A DNA stretch of 64,000 nucleotides, taken from positions 48,389,228 through 48,453,227 of the forward strand of contig NC_088643.1 of the NCBI RefSeq assembly GCF_964019385.1. The letters run 5' to 3'. Positions 47,801 to 61,374 of this stretch are shown here, piece by piece. The notes beneath the pieces were generated by a model. That model worked only from the letters and a program-made list of their open reading frames with translations, was not told the origin of the DNA and ran no database searches. The stretch is from Sycon ciliatum (lineage: Eukaryota > Porifera > Calcarea > Leucosolenida > Sycettidae). Each line of letters begins with the position of its first letter. Position 1 is the first letter of the stretch. Both the position numbers and the translations under genes were made by a program.

Positions 47801-50800
47801 TACACTCCACTACACTCCACTACACTCCACTACACTCCACTACACTCCACTACACTCCACTACACTCCACTACACTCCACTACACTCCACTACACTCCAC
47901 TACACTCCACTACACTCCACTACACTCCACTACACTCCACTACACTCCACTACACTCCACTACACTCCACTACACTCCACTACACTCCACTACACTCCAC
48001 TACACTCCACTACACTCCACTACACTCCACTACACTCCACTACACTCCACTACACTCCACTACACTCCACTACACTCCACTACACTCCACTACACTCCAC
48101 TACACTCCACTACACTCCACTACACTCCACTACACTCCACTACACTCCACTACACTCCACTACACTCCACTACACTCCACTACACTCCACTACACTCCAC
48201 TACACTCCACTACACTCCACTACACTCCACTACACTCCACTACACTCCACTACACTCCACTACACTCCACTACACTCCACTACACTCCACTACACTCCAC
48301 TACACTCCACTACACTCCACTACACTCCACTACACTCCACTACACTCCACTACACTCCACTACACTCCACTACACTCCACTACACTCCACTACACTCCAC
48401 TACACTCCACTACACTCCACTACACTCCACTACACTCCACTACACTCCACTACACTCCACTACACTCCACTACACTCCACTACACTCCACTACACTCCAC
48501 TACACTCCACTACACTCCACTACACTCCACTACACTCCACTACACTCCACTACACTCCACTACACTCCACTACACTCCACTACACTCCACTACACTCCAC
48601 TACACTCCACTACACTCCACTACACTCCACTACACTCCACTACACTCCACTACACTCCACTACACTCCACTACACTCCACTACACTCCACTACACTCCAC
48701 TACACTCCACTACACTCCACTACACTCCACTACACTCCACTACACTCCACTACACTCCACTACACTCCACTACACTCCACTACACTCCACTACACTCCAC
48801 TACACTCCACTACACTCCACTACACTCCACTACACTCCACTACACTCCACTACACTCCACTACACTCCACTACACTCCACTACACTCCACTACACTCCAC
48901 TACACTCCACTACACTCCACTACACTCCACTACACTCCACTACACTCCACTACACTCCACTACACTCCACTACACTCCACTACACTCCACTACACTCCAC
49001 TACACTCCACTACACTCCACTACACTCCACTACACTCCACTACACTCCACTACACTCCACTACACTCCACTACACTCCACTACACTCCACTACACTCCAC
49101 TACACTCCACTACACTCCACTACACTCCACTACACTCCACTACACTCCACTACACTCCACTACACTCCACTACACTCCACTACACTCCACTACACTCCAC
49201 TACACTCCACTACACTCCACTACACTCCACTACACTCCACTACACTCCACTACACTCCACTACACTCCACTACACTCCACTACACTCCACTACACTCCAC
49301 TACACTCCACTACACTCCACTACACTCCACTACACTCCACTACACTCCACTACACTCCACTACACTCCACTACACTCCACTACACTCCACTACACTCCAC
49401 TACACTCCACTACACTCCACTACACTCCACTACACTCCACTACACTCCACTACACTCCACTACACTCCACTACACTCCACTACACTCCACTACACTCCAC
49501 TACACTCCACTACACTCCACTACACTCCACTACACTCCACTACACTCCACTACACTCCACTACACTCCACTACACTCCACTACACTCCACTACACTCCAC
49601 TACACTCCACTACACTCCACTACACTCCACTACACTCCACTACACTCCACTACACTCCACTACACTCCACTACACTCCACTACACTCCACTACACTCCAC
49701 TACACTCCACTACACTCCACTACACTCCACTACACTCCACTACACTCCACTACACTCCACTACACTCCACTACACTCCACTACACTCCACTACACTCCAC
49801 TACACTCCACTACACTCCACTACACTCCACTACACTCCACTACACTCCACTACACTCCACTACACTCCACTACACTCCACTACACTCCACTACACTCCAC
49901 TACACTCCACTACACTCCACTACACTCCACTACACTCCACTACACTCCACTACACTCCACTACACTCCACTACACTCCACTACACTCCACTACACTCCAC
50001 TACACTCCACTACACTCCACTACACTCCACTACACTCCACTACACTCCACTACACTCCACTACACTCCACTACACTCCACTACACTCCACTACACTCCAC
50101 TACACTCCACTACACTCCACTACACTCCACTACACTCCACTACACTCCACTACACTCCACTACACTCCACTACACTCCACTACACTCCACTACACTCCAC
50201 TACACTCCACTACACTCCACTACACTCCACTACACTCCACTACACTCCACTACACTCCACTACACTCCACTACACTCCACTACACTCCACTACACTCCAC
50301 TACACTCCACTACACTCCACTACACTCCACTACACTCCACTACACTCCACTACACTCCACTACACTCCACTACACTCCACTACACTCCACTACACTCCAC
50401 TACACTCCACTACACTCCACTACACTCCACTACACTCCACTACACTCCACTACACTCCACTACACTCCACTACACTCCACTACACTCCACTACACTCCAC
50501 TACACTCCACTACACTCCACTACACTCCACTACACTCCACTACACTCCACTACACTCCACTACACTCCACTACACTCCACTACACTCCACTACACTCCAC
50601 TACACTCCACTACACTCCACTACACTCCACTACACTCCACTACACTCCACTACACTCCACTACACTCCACTACACTCCACTACACTCCACTACACTCCAC
50701 TACACTCCACTACACTCCACTACACTCCACTACACTCCACTACACTCCACTACACTCCACTACACTCCACTACACTCCACTACACTCCACTACACTCCAC

Positions 50801-53800
50801 TACACTCCACTACACTCCACTACACTCCACTACACTCCACTACACTCCACTACACTCCACTACACTCCACTACACTCCACTACACTCCACTACACTCCAC
50901 TACACTCCACTACACTCCACTACACTCCACTACACTCCACTACACTCCACTACACTCCACTACACTCCACTACACTCCACTACACTCCACTACACTCCAC
51001 TACACTCCACTACACTCCACTACACTCCACTACACTCCACTACACTCCACTACACTCCACTACACTCCACTACACTCCACTACACTCCACTACACTCCAC
51101 TACACTCCACTACACTCCACTACACTCCACTACACTCCACTACACTCCACTACACTCCACTACACTCCACTACACTCCACTACACTCCACTACACTCCAC
51201 TACACTCCACTACACTCCACTACACTCCACTACACTCCACTACACTCCACTACACTCCACTACACTCCACTACACTCCACTACACTCCACTACACTCCAC
51301 TACACTCCACTACACTCCACTACACTCCACTACACTCCACTACACTCCACTACACTCCACTACACTCCACTACACTCCACTACACTCCACTACACTCCAC
51401 TACACTCCACTACACTCCACTACACTCCACTACACTCCACTACACTCCACTACACTCCACTACACTCCACTACACTCCACTACACTCCACTACACTCCAC
51501 TACACTCCACTACACTCCACTACACTCCACTACACTCCACTACACTCCACTACACTCCACTACACTCCACTACACTCCACTACACTCCACTACACTCCAC
51601 TACACTCCACTACACTCCACTACACTCCACTACACTCCACTACACTCCACTACACTCCACTACACTCCACTACACTCCACTACACTCCACTACACTCCAC
51701 TACACTCCACTACACTCCACTACACTCCACTACACTCCACTACACTCCACTACACTCCACTACACTCCACTACACTCCACTACACTCCACTACACTCCAC
51801 TACACTCCACTACACTCCACTACACTCCACTACACTCCACTACACTCCACTACACTCCACTACACTCCACTACACTCCACTACACTCCACTACACTCCAC
51901 TACACTCCACTACACTCCACTACACTCCACTACACTCCACTACACTCCACTACACTCCACTACACTCCACTACACTCCACTACACTCCACTACACTCCAC
52001 TACACTCCACTACACTCCACTACACTCCACTACACTCCACTACACTCCACTACACTCCACTACACTCCACTACACTCCACTACACTCCACTACACTCCAC
52101 TACACTCCACTACACTCCACTACACTCCACTACACTCCACTACACTCCACTACACTCCACTACACTCCACTACACTCCACTACACTCCACTACACTCCAC
52201 TACACTCCACTACACTCCACTACACTCCACTACACTCCACTACACTCCACTACACTCCACTACACTCCACTACACTCCACTACACTCCACTACACTCCAC
52301 TACACTCCACTACACTCCACTACACTCCACTACACTCCACTACACTCCACTACACTCCACTACACTCCACTACACTCCACTACACTCCACTACACTCCAC
52401 TACACTCCACTACACTCCACTACACTCCACTACACTCCACTACACTCCACTACACTCCACTACACTCCACTACACTCCACTACACTCCACTACACTCCAC
52501 TACACTCCACTACACTCCACTACACTCCACTACACTCCACTACACTCCACTACACTCCACTACACTCCACTACACTCCACTACACTCCACTACACTCCAC
52601 TACACTCCACTACACTCCACTACACTCCACTACACTCCACTACACTCCACTACACTCCACTACACTCCACTACACTCCACTACACTCCACTACACTCCAC
52701 TACACTCCACTACACTCCACTACACTCCACTACACTCCACTACACTCCACTACACTCCACTACACTCCACTACACTCCACTACACTCCACTACACTCCAC
52801 TACACTCCACTACACTCCACTACACTCCACTACACTCCACTACACTCCACTACACTCCACTACACTCCACTACACTCCACTACACTCCACTACACTCCAC
52901 TACACTCCACTACACTCCACTACACTCCACTACACTCCACTACACTCCACTACACTCCACTACACTCCACTACACTCCACTACACTCCACTACACTCCAC
53001 TACACTCCACTACACTCCACTACACTCCACTACACTCCACTACACTCCACTACACTCCACTACACTCCACTACACTCCACTACACTCCACTACACTCCAC
53101 TACACTCCACTACACTCCACTACACTCCACTACACTCCACTACACTCCACTACACTCCACTACACTCCACTACACTCCACTACACTCCACTACACTCCAC
53201 TACACTCCACTACACTCCACTACACTCCACTACACTCCACTACACTCCACTACACTCCACTACACTCCACTACACTCCACTACACTCCACTACACTCCAC
53301 TACACTCCACTACACTCCACTACACTCCACTACACTCCACTACACTCCACTACACTCCACTACACTCCACTACACTCCACTACACTCCACTACACTCCAC
53401 TACACTCCACTACACTCCACTACACTCCACTACACTCCACTACACTCCACTACACTCCACTACACTCCACTACACTCCACTACACTCCACTACACTCCAC
53501 TACACTCCACTACACTCCACTACACTCCACTACACTCCACTACACTCCACTACACTCCACTACACTCCACTACACTCCACTACACTCCACTACACTCCAC
53601 TACACTCCACTACACTCCACTACACTCCACTACACTCCACTACACTCCACTACACTCCACTACACTCCACTACACTCCACTACACTCCACTACACTCCAC
53701 TACACTCCACTACACTCCACTACACTCCACTACACTCCACTACACTCCACTACACTCCACTACACTCCACTACACTCCACTACACTCCACTTCACTCCAC

Positions 53801-53920
53801 TACACTCCACTACACTCCACTACACTCCACTACACTCCACTACACTCCACTACACTCCACTACACTCCACTACACTCCACTACACTCCACTACACTCCAC
53901 TACACTCCACTACACTCCAC
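47801..53920. repeat. 10-bp satellite, 612 units
   Basis: A continuous array of TACACTCCAC, 6120 bases. I see one changed base (TTCACTCCAC at 53791-53800). The + strand has no G at all, so its complement is G-rich (GTGGAGTGTA). Because 10 is not a multiple of 3, every forward frame reads the same ten-residue cycle (YTPLHSTTLH) and stays open; this is not a gene. Confidence 0.98.
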
Positions 53921-54279
53921 TACATGTATGGGCATTCGGCTCTAGAGATCGGTATGGATGCCGATTGGACGCGGTCGTGTGTGCCTCAAAGCACACACTC
54001 ACACAAACACACACGCGCACACACGCACACACACACAGCGTATCTCCATTGACTGATTCGAGTGTAATGTTGCTGTCTCTTTTCAATGTCTTACTAACTT
54101 AGGGAAGATCAGCGGGATGAATTGTCGCTAGTCGGACTCAAGTCAAAAACACGTCTTTGGCAGCAACAGGTATAGCAGGGATAGAACACATTCTCAGTGA
54201 CAGCGCGGTCTCTGCATGTTGATTAGGGCATAACATATTAAAACTGGTACATCACTAGTATATACATCGTACCGTTTAA
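53921..54279. other. Right flank of the satellite
   Basis: Starts TACATGTATGG, then a short CA tract (53992-54038). Nothing else recognised. Confidence 0.5.
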
Positions 54280-55129
54280 AGGGGAAGTATACCCTAAAAT
54301 CAAATTTTCACCAGTTGTAGTCTTCGGGGTGCTGAGTCGAATGGTCTTGGTCCGAGGAAGCTGCGACGCTCCCTTCCTACTTGAATCCCAATCGAACTCG
54401 CGCACTTCCACCGAAACTGGGTGACTGCGCCCTACTAGATGGGGATTTGTATGCAAAATGTCACTAAAAGCGCCATTTCGTTCTTATAAAAGCACGGATG
54501 ACCGCGATTGGCCCATATGTTGTAGTCTTTTGGACGCTGAGTCGACTGGTTTTGGTCCGAAAAGGCTGCGATGCAGCGTTCCTCCTTTATTCCCAATCGA
54601 ACATGGTTGAAGAAGCGGTCACGTGGTCCTGGTTGCCCAAATCACCTGGTCACGGCGCCAGCAGGCGACAACTTTCACACCAAGGTTCAACTCGAGTGAC
54701 AGGACTGCACCCAAAAAAGGTCAAACAGGCTAGTAAGTTGTACCCTGCAGGCACGGTGACCAGGTGACTGGTGTACGCAGGAGCACGTGACCGCTTGTTC
54801 AACCATGTTCGATTGGGAATAAAGGAGAAACGCTGCATCGCAGCCTTTTCGGACCAAAACCAGTCGACTCAGCGTCCAAAAGACTACAACACATGGGCCA
54901 ATCGCGGTCATCCGTGCTTTTATAAGAACGAAATGGCGCTTTTAGTGACATTTTGCATACAAATCCCCATCTAGTAGGGCGCAGTCACCCAGTTTCGGTG
55001 GAAGTGCGCGAGTTCGATTGGGATTCAAGTAGGAAGGGAGCGTCTCAGCTTTCTCGGACCAAGACCATTCGACTCAGCACCCCGAAGACTACAACTGGTG
55101 AAAATTTGATTTTAGGGTATACTTCCCCT
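54280..55129. mobile_element. 850-bp foldback element, TTAA-flanked (copy 1)
   Basis: A nearly complete palindrome: arms of about 400 bases beginning AGGGGAAGTATACCCTAAAA and ending in its inverse. TTAA flanks both sides, as in piggyBac-type insertion. The outer arms carry GTAGTCTTCGGGGTGCTGAG and the inner arms GGACGCTGAGTCGACTGG. No transposase is present. The left and right arms code the same false frames on opposite strands. Confidence 0.85.
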
Positions 55130-56040
55130 TTAAAGCATGTCCCAAACTGCAGTAAGTCTCTGAAGAAGGCTGGAGGATGCCCGTGTCACCGCCCCCTGGG
55201 ATCCTCAAGGGCGAGCAAGAAAAGATTGGCTTGACAATACGTACATGTATGTAGTGGATTGGGACTATGATTGTCTTGCATGCGGGATGGGGAAGCCATC
55301 AATTTCATACCCGCTGGAGTGGAACAGGGAAATCCACTTCAGTGTACTAGTACCTACCGCATTGCTCAGACTAATGCTGTGAAAACATTCAAGTACAATG
55401 TATTGTACATGGACCATGCACTATCATTGCAGGCTGCAGCACTATCAATTTTTACATTGTATACGTACATGTACAAAGAGTGCGGTGTGTGTCTCCATGT
55501 GACTTCATGTGACTTCATGATGTAGAAAACAAGCCATAGACAATCGGAGAAATCGCACGGTTCCAACAATCTAGTGACTGCAAACTTCTGTGTTGTCCCT
55601 CCAGGCTGTACCCTACGTCGACAGGTTCGGATCATCAGGACCACAGAAACTGCGATAAGAACAACAGAAACAACTGTGTACTGTGTACATGTAGTTAGTC
55701 TTTACAAAGCAGCAGGCAATGAGAGAGCAGAGTGCAGTCTGTCCGACTCTTCCACTCCAGCACAGTACCGCCATAGTTCCATCTGCATAGCTTTCTGATC
55801 AGGAGAAGAACATACACAATCAGTCACAACTACGTTTGTTTTGCTCTAGGAACCAGCACTCACACAGTGATATACAGTGCGAACTGCAATCGAAGTATTA
55901 TAGCACAGTTGTACATGTACTGTCATTCTATTCGTTTGGTCCAAGCCCTATTTCCTACTCATTATTTTGCTTCCACTGCACAAAAAAGGCCTTTCAATGT
56001 ACCAATATGTTATTATAACAAACATGTTTACGAATTGTGT
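55130..56040. other. Non-coding, nothing recognised
   Basis: Several TACATGTA sites (55248, 55477, 55687, 55912). No gene supported. Confidence 0.4.
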
Positions 56041-56156
56041 GTTGCTCCCTACTTGGGAGCTTGCGCTATTCCTGCCGACTTGAATTCTCACTTGACTGAC
56101 TCACGACTGCCATCAAGAGCACACGAGAAGTCCATCAAACTTTCCATTCGGCAATA
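56041..56156 (+). repeat. Dispersed repeat, copy 3 of 3
   Basis: The longest copy of the family at 487-597 and 8607-8685, with GCGCTATTCCTGCCGACTTGA, the ACTGACTCACGACTGCCATC core and CCATTCGGCAA at the end. (First block begins GCGCTATTCCTGCCGACTTG.). Confidence 0.55.
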
Positions 56157-56323
56157 GGACCTCGCCCCAACCTCTTCTAAACATGTTTACGCTTCTGGAA
56201 TAATGGGCCAACCATTTGTGCTCCAGTTGTGATTTGTGATCTTGATCAGTATCAACGGAAACACTTTCTGACCATTTTTAATTGTTATGTGCTTGATCTA
56301 CAGTTGACTAGCCACGATGTTAA

Positions 56324-57173
56324 AGGGGAAGTTAAGGCAAAAATTAAAATTTCACCAGTTGTAGTCTTCGGGGTGCTGAGTCGAATGGTCTTGGTCCGAG
56401 AAAGCTGAGACGCTCCCTTCCTACTTGAATCCCAATCGAACTCGCGCACTTCCACCGAAACTGGGTGACTGCGCCCTACTAGATGGGGATTTGTATGCAA
56501 AATGTCACTAAAAGCGCCATTTCGTTCTTATAAAAGCACGGATGACCGCGATTGGCCCATATGTTGTAGTCCTTTGGACGCTGAGTCGACTGGTTTTGGT
56601 CCGAAAAGGCTGCGATGCAGCGTTCCTCCTTTATTCCCAATCGAACATGGTTGAAGAAGCGGTCACGTGCTCCTGGGTGCCAAAATCACCTGGTCACCAC
56701 GCCAGCAGGCGACAACTTTCACACCAAGGTTCAACTCGAGTGACAGGACTGCACCCAAAAAAGGTCAAAACAGGCTGTAAGTTGTACCCTGCAGGCACGG
56801 TGACCAGGTGACCGGTGTACGCAGGAGCACGTGACCGCTTGTTCAACCATGTTCGATTGGGAATTAGGGGCGAACGCTGCATCGCAGCCTTTTCGGACCA
56901 AAACCAGTCGACTCAGCGTCCAAAAGACTACAACATATGGGCCAATCGCGGTCATTCGTGCTTTTATAAGAACGAAATGGCGCTTTTAGTGACATTTTGC
57001 ATACAAATCCCCATCTCGTAGGGCGCAGTCACCCAGTTTCGGTGGAAGTGCGCGAGTTCGATTGGGATTCAAGTAGGAAGGGAGCGTCTCAGCTTCCTCG
57101 GACCACGACCATTCGACTCAGCACCCCGAAGACTACAACTGGTGAAATTTTAATTTTTGCCTTAACTTCCCCT
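56324..57173. mobile_element. 850-bp foldback element, TTAA-flanked (copy 2)
   Basis: Same length and body as 54280-55129 and the same TTAA flanks, but the outer ends read AGGGGAAGTTAAGGCAAAAA on both arms instead of AGGGGAAGTATACCCTAAAA. Confidence 0.85.
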
Positions 57174-58094
57174 TTAAGTCCTTGGTATGTGTCGGTGACT
57201 GCATGATCCGACAAGCCCTATTCTGGGAATTCCCCCTAGCTAATACTGTTACATTATACACAATGTAGTTTTGATATCCATTCTGAGCCAACTACATGTT
57301 AGCGTTCATGACATTAGAAGCAGCATCCTCTTGAAGCATGGATGTAACTGTTACACACTACATTAGTGATGTGTAAGTAGAGGAAAGCGATGCCTACAAA
57401 ACTTACAAGTGTACGATGCTCTGTGCTCCGCTGATGACACCAAACCAGGTTGAAACAGCTATTTGGAGATTGGGAACTTACCAGTATGTACATGTACGTA
57501 TTGCCAAGCTTTCATGATGTAGGGGCATCCACTGTCCTAAGCTGGTTGTGGTTCTCAAGACAATTGTGTAGCCAGTGACTAGTGGTAACGCGTAGGTGCG
57601 AACTGTATTTTACTACATGTACATGATTAGATCACACTATGATCAATCCGACACTTACACTGTAGGATCAACCGAGTGCACTAGGTCTCACCACCCTTGT
57701 GCCCCTCGATTCTAACAAGATTGGAGCATATTCAATCTGCCAATCTGCGGACAGAACCGTTTCGTCCTTTTTGGACTCATCAGCGCAGCACAGAGATGGG
57801 AGCTGCTCCGCATATGCATAATACAATGTATGGACACTTGAAGAAACGTTTTTTTTCAGACTAGAGCTGCGATTAGGGAACGAAATAGAGATCGTATTCT
57901 ACAACATACATGTACAATGTGGAATGTATGCCAATCCGAGTCTCCCATGTTTGTGGGCACTGGGCCAACTCTCCGTAATATTTTACCAATCATTATACAC
58001 GTGCCGCAACGCCAGTGCAAAGGAGACGTCACTGTTAATGCGACCCCACTATGTGTTCGCAAGTTTCCAAGTCAGTTTTGCATGATAATTATAC
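57174..58094. other. Non-coding, nothing recognised
   Basis: No gene supported. Confidence 0.4.
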
Positions 58095-58406
58095 TTCAAC
58101 ATTCACTCCACACAACAACGGATCACGGTTGGTATTTTTTGGAGGGGTTTCATGTGCCCGAAATTTATTAATCATTCGAATCAAATTTTGAAACATCTGA
58201 GAGCAAAGTGATACTGTTCCAAGGCAATGATCAGGGAACAAGGGAATAGTGATAAGGTGAGAAACATTTTGAAGTCGTGGGCCGCGGTCACCCTGGGCAA
58301 CCCGGTGCCCGGCCACCTCTGGGGGCATTTTGCGATGACAACCCGGTGTCATGTGTTTGCCCGAAGCTGCGGGCAGGCGATTGACCGCCAACCCCACATG
58401 CCTCCA
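58095..58406 (-). repeat. Split direct repeat, 312-bp type (outer copy)
   Basis: Matches 58661-58972 over its full length. Both contain GGCAACCCGGTGCCCGG and ACAACCCGGTGTCATG, which resemble the motif array at 60221-60855. Confidence 0.9.
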
Positions 58407-58447
58407 TGTGTACCAGTAATACTTGTACAGTGGGAGTGGAGGGTGGG

Positions 58448-58662
58448 GAAAACAAATTGTTGGTCAGCAATGACACACTCAGTTGCAGCACTTTCACCGG
58501 AAAGGGAACCTTGCATTTGTTGTCACACTAACTTGATTTTTTTTCTGTTTCTTATTCTAATTATTGTTATTTTTGCGGGTTCGTTTACTGGTTGCCATGG
58601 CGCCTTTGGCTTGTTGGTTTCGTGAATGTTAACTACGGTTTGCAATGTGCAAACCTCCATTT
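58448..58662 (-). repeat. Split direct repeat, 215-bp type (inner copy)
   Basis: Matches 61160-61374; the one difference I noted is a G/T in the TTTTTGCG.GTTCG part. Confidence 0.9.
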
Positions 58663-58972
58663 CAACATTCACTCCACACAACAACGGATCACGGTTGGTA
58701 TTTTTTGGAGGGGTTTCATGTGCCCGAAATTTATTAATCATTCGAATCAAATTTTGAAACATCTGAGAGCAAAGTGATACTGTTCCAAGGCAATGATCAG
58801 GGAACAAGGGAATAGTGATAAGGTGAGAAACATTTTGAAGTCGTGGGCCGCGGTCACCCTGGGCAACCCGGTGCCCGGCCACCTCTGGGGGCATTTTGCG
58901 ATGACAACCCGGTGTCATGTGTTTGCCCGAAGCTGCGGGCAGGCGATTGACCGCCAACCCCACATGCCTCCA
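58661..58972 (-). repeat. Split direct repeat, 312-bp type (inner copy)
   Basis: Partner of 58095-58406. It adjoins the 3' side of the recombinase gene. Confidence 0.9.
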
Positions 58973-59058
58973 AGAAAGGGAGTGGGTGGCCGCGGACGCA
59001 GGGCCGTGACTTGAATGCAACTTAGGAACATGAACCCCGTGAAGCTTCGAACTGCTCT

Positions 59059-60081
59059 CTACGCTAGCTCTGTCTGCTGATAAGCTGGCATGCCCGACGG
59101 GACACGGACGTACGCCTTGTACGCAGAGCTTGACCAGCGCCCTGCCGCTTGAATTTGCCACTCCGGGGCCTGTCGTTCGGCCATGGCCGTAGCACCACCG
59201 ATCCGCAGAGAATGGCTTGAAACGCCTGGGCCGAGAGCCCTCTTGAGAATGGCGTTCACGTCGCCCGGGGTTAGGTAGCGCCCCTCGCGGAAGGCGAAGA
59301 ATGGGGCACCTGTATCCGCCCACTCCCTGGCACTTATGTAGGCAGCGACTGAACGCACAGGGCAGGTTGCGGGATACCTGCTTGCATGCAGTAACACTGT
59401 GCCCCCAGCGCCCGACTGTGCCGTCTTCGTTACCCCTAGGGTGATCGTGACCTTCTCCTCTGAGAGGGCGACATGGCTCCTCTGAAGAGTCCTGTGAGCA
59501 TCCACCGTTGTTGGTGATGGCGCCGTGTACTCGCTCACACGCATGAGCCCGTGGAAAGCTGTGAGTACTGCTGCCCAGAGCATGGCCTTGTCTTGCGGTG
59601 CATAATGCGAGAACTCCAGGAATTCGCGGATAGCCTTGAGGTCGTTGGGTGTCACCGCACGTCTGGATGACGGAGGCACAGGCATTGGCCTGGACGTCAG
59701 CTTGTCACGGTCGATGCCCTTCAGCAAGGCCAGTATCCTGGGTGCTCTGAGCAGATCCACCGGACCATCATTCAATACAAAGTGGTGGCGGACGGCTGCT
59801 AGGTATACCCTGATTGTCTTCCCAGACAGTGACGCGGACAGTGACGTCATGAAGAGAACTATATCATTGACCGTCGGTGCCAGATGGCTGAAGCGGAGCT
59901 GCTGCGCAAACTGAATGTAGGACCTGACTCCAGGGCTGTAGGTCTGGCGTGTCCGGGGCGCCACCGATTGGGCCAGGAGCCTGCTGGCTTGAGCGTCGAG
60001 TATCTCCCTCCTGGTGGTGGCTGGAGGTGAATGATATCGAACCCACCCATCTGCAATGTGGGGACACGGCAGCAGCACCAA
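59059..60081 (-). CDS. Tyrosine recombinase of the split-repeat element
   Basis: A 340-residue frame that looks whole. The N-terminal third resembles a SAM-like core-binding domain (RTRQTYSPGVRSYIQF). The catalytic part has AFHGLMRVSEY (first Arg), HSLRIGGA (His-x-x-Arg) and GRWSSSAYKAYVR (Tyr nucleophile), the eukaryotic Ngaro/Crypton-like style. By family knowledge it would join a circular DNA copy to the genome. No partner gene of the element lies beside it. Confidence 0.85.
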   Translation of the reverse strand: MVLLPCPHIADGWVRYHSPPATTRREILDAQASRLLAQSVAPRTRQTYSPGVRSYIQFAQQLRFSHLAPTVNDIVLFMTSLSASLSGKTIRVYLAAVRHHFVLNDGPVDLLRAPRILALLKGIDRDKLTSRPMPVPPSSRRAVTPNDLKAIREFLEFSHYAPQDKAMLWAAVLTAFHGLMRVSEYTAPSPTTVDAHRTLQRSHVALSEEKVTITLGVTKTAQSGAGGTVLLHASRYPATCPVRSVAAYISAREWADTGAPFFAFREGRYLTPGDVNAILKRALGPGVSSHSLRIGGATAMAERQAPEWQIQAAGRWSSSAYKAYVRVPSGMPAYQQTELA

Positions 60082-60220
60082 ACGCAGTGGATAATAAAAT
60101 AAGCAAGCAGTTAAGCCAGTACGAAGAGCAAAACATGACAGACCATCGCATCGCTGTGCCCAGCTACAATGACTTTGAAGGCAAACTAACTGGCTGCTTG
60201 CAATACGTATTTATTTACCG

Positions 60221-60855
60221 AAGCATCCCGGTATTAATGCGCCGGTTTGGACGCATTTGAGCATCCCGGTGCTCGCCTCACAATCATCAGCGTCCGTCGC
60301 CAGTTTGCGTATTTAGAGCATCTTGGTGCCAGCTATACTAAATATGGGCATTTTAGGTATCCCTTTCGCTGCCTGCCCATCCTCTTGGGCATCCCGGTGC
60401 CGGACTTATTATTACGTGTAACCCGGTGTCCGTCCAGGTGTGATAAGCATCCCGGTGCTCGCTTACCGCTTAATTCATATGGGCATCCCGGTGCCCGCTT
60501 GACTAACAATTATAGGCATCCCGGTGCCCCTTACAACGCAACCCGCTCACATATGCATCCCGGTGCTCTCCTTAGTATTGTTACGCGCAACCCGGTGCCC
60601 GTCTGGGTGTTAAAGCATCCCGGTGCTCGCTTATGGCTGTGGGCAACTTGGCCCCATACTGCTTGTTTTAGTTCCGCGCAATTAAATGTGAATTGCCGTA
60701 AACAGTTAAGAATGCATCACTTAGCCTCGCATCAAGCCCAGGGTGTAACGTGTACGCATCCACGCTAAGGCCATCTTGATGCCGGCCCACATAATTATCG
60801 CTCGCATAGGCATCCCGGTGCCAGTCTGAATGCAATGAGCATCCCAGTACTCAAC
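60221..60855. repeat. Irregular array of GCATCCCGGTGC motifs
   Basis: About 13 to 15 copies of GCATCCCGGTGC or close variants (CAACCCGGTGCC, GCATCTTGGTGCC) at spacings of roughly 30-60 bases, with unrelated sequence between. All face the same way. It lies inside the recombinase element, between the gene and its 5' repeat. Confidence 0.8.
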
Positions 60856-61159
60856 TTAATACCCTGACATAGGGGCATAGCTATACCACGATGCCAAAAC
60901 GCCTATGACCGTTGAGAGCCAATTTTTGGTTTTTGCAGGATTGCACTATATGAGCACTGCATAGCCACTTCCTTCCAAAAGAGAGCAGCGAAGCGGGGGG
61001 GGGGGGGGCAGTGTAGGGAGGAGAGCCGCCCGTGCTAAAGGGTGGGCGAATAGTAAGGGAGAGATTGAACTGAGAAATTGGTTTCGGTGTAGTTGGTATG
61101 GCAGAAAAAAAATAACAATAAGTCAGTGTCGTGACGGCGAAGGCCAGACACAGCAAAAC

Positions 61160-61374
61160 GAAAACAAATTGTTGGTCAGCAATGACACACTCAGTTGCAG
61201 CACTTTCACCGGAAAGGGAACCTTGCATTTGTTGTCACACTAACTTGATTTTTTTTCTGTTTCTTATTCTAATTATTGTTATTTTTGCGTGTTCGTTTAC
61301 TGGTTGCCATGGCGCCTTTGGCTTGTTGGTTTCGTGAATGTTAACTACGGTTTGCAATGTGCAAACCTCCATTT
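61160..61374 (-). repeat. Split direct repeat, 215-bp type (outer copy)
   Basis: Marks the 5' end (minus sense) of the element; partner of 58448-58662. Confidence 0.9.

Larger units (their letters stand above)
58095..61374 (-). mobile_element. Tyrosine-recombinase element with split direct repeats
   Basis: A 3280-bp element read on the minus strand. A 215-bp repeat (61160-61374) sits at its 5' end; the recombinase gene follows; then come a 312-bp repeat (58661-58972), the second 215-bp copy (58448-58662) and the second 312-bp copy (58095-58406). This is the A-ORF-B-A-B split-repeat order of DIRS/Ngaro-type tyrosine-recombinase retroelements. The repeat pairs are equal in length and nearly identical, so the insertion is young. 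No reverse transcriptase is present. It has no visible target duplication, as expected. Confidence 0.8.

Noticed and set aside
47736-54052. Two open frames of more than 2000 codons
   Set aside because: They are the 10-bp satellite read through; the period makes all forward frames open. Not a protein.
54238-57206. Several 60-90 codon frames on both strands
   Set aside because: Mirror readings of the foldback arms; identical peptides appear on opposite strands.
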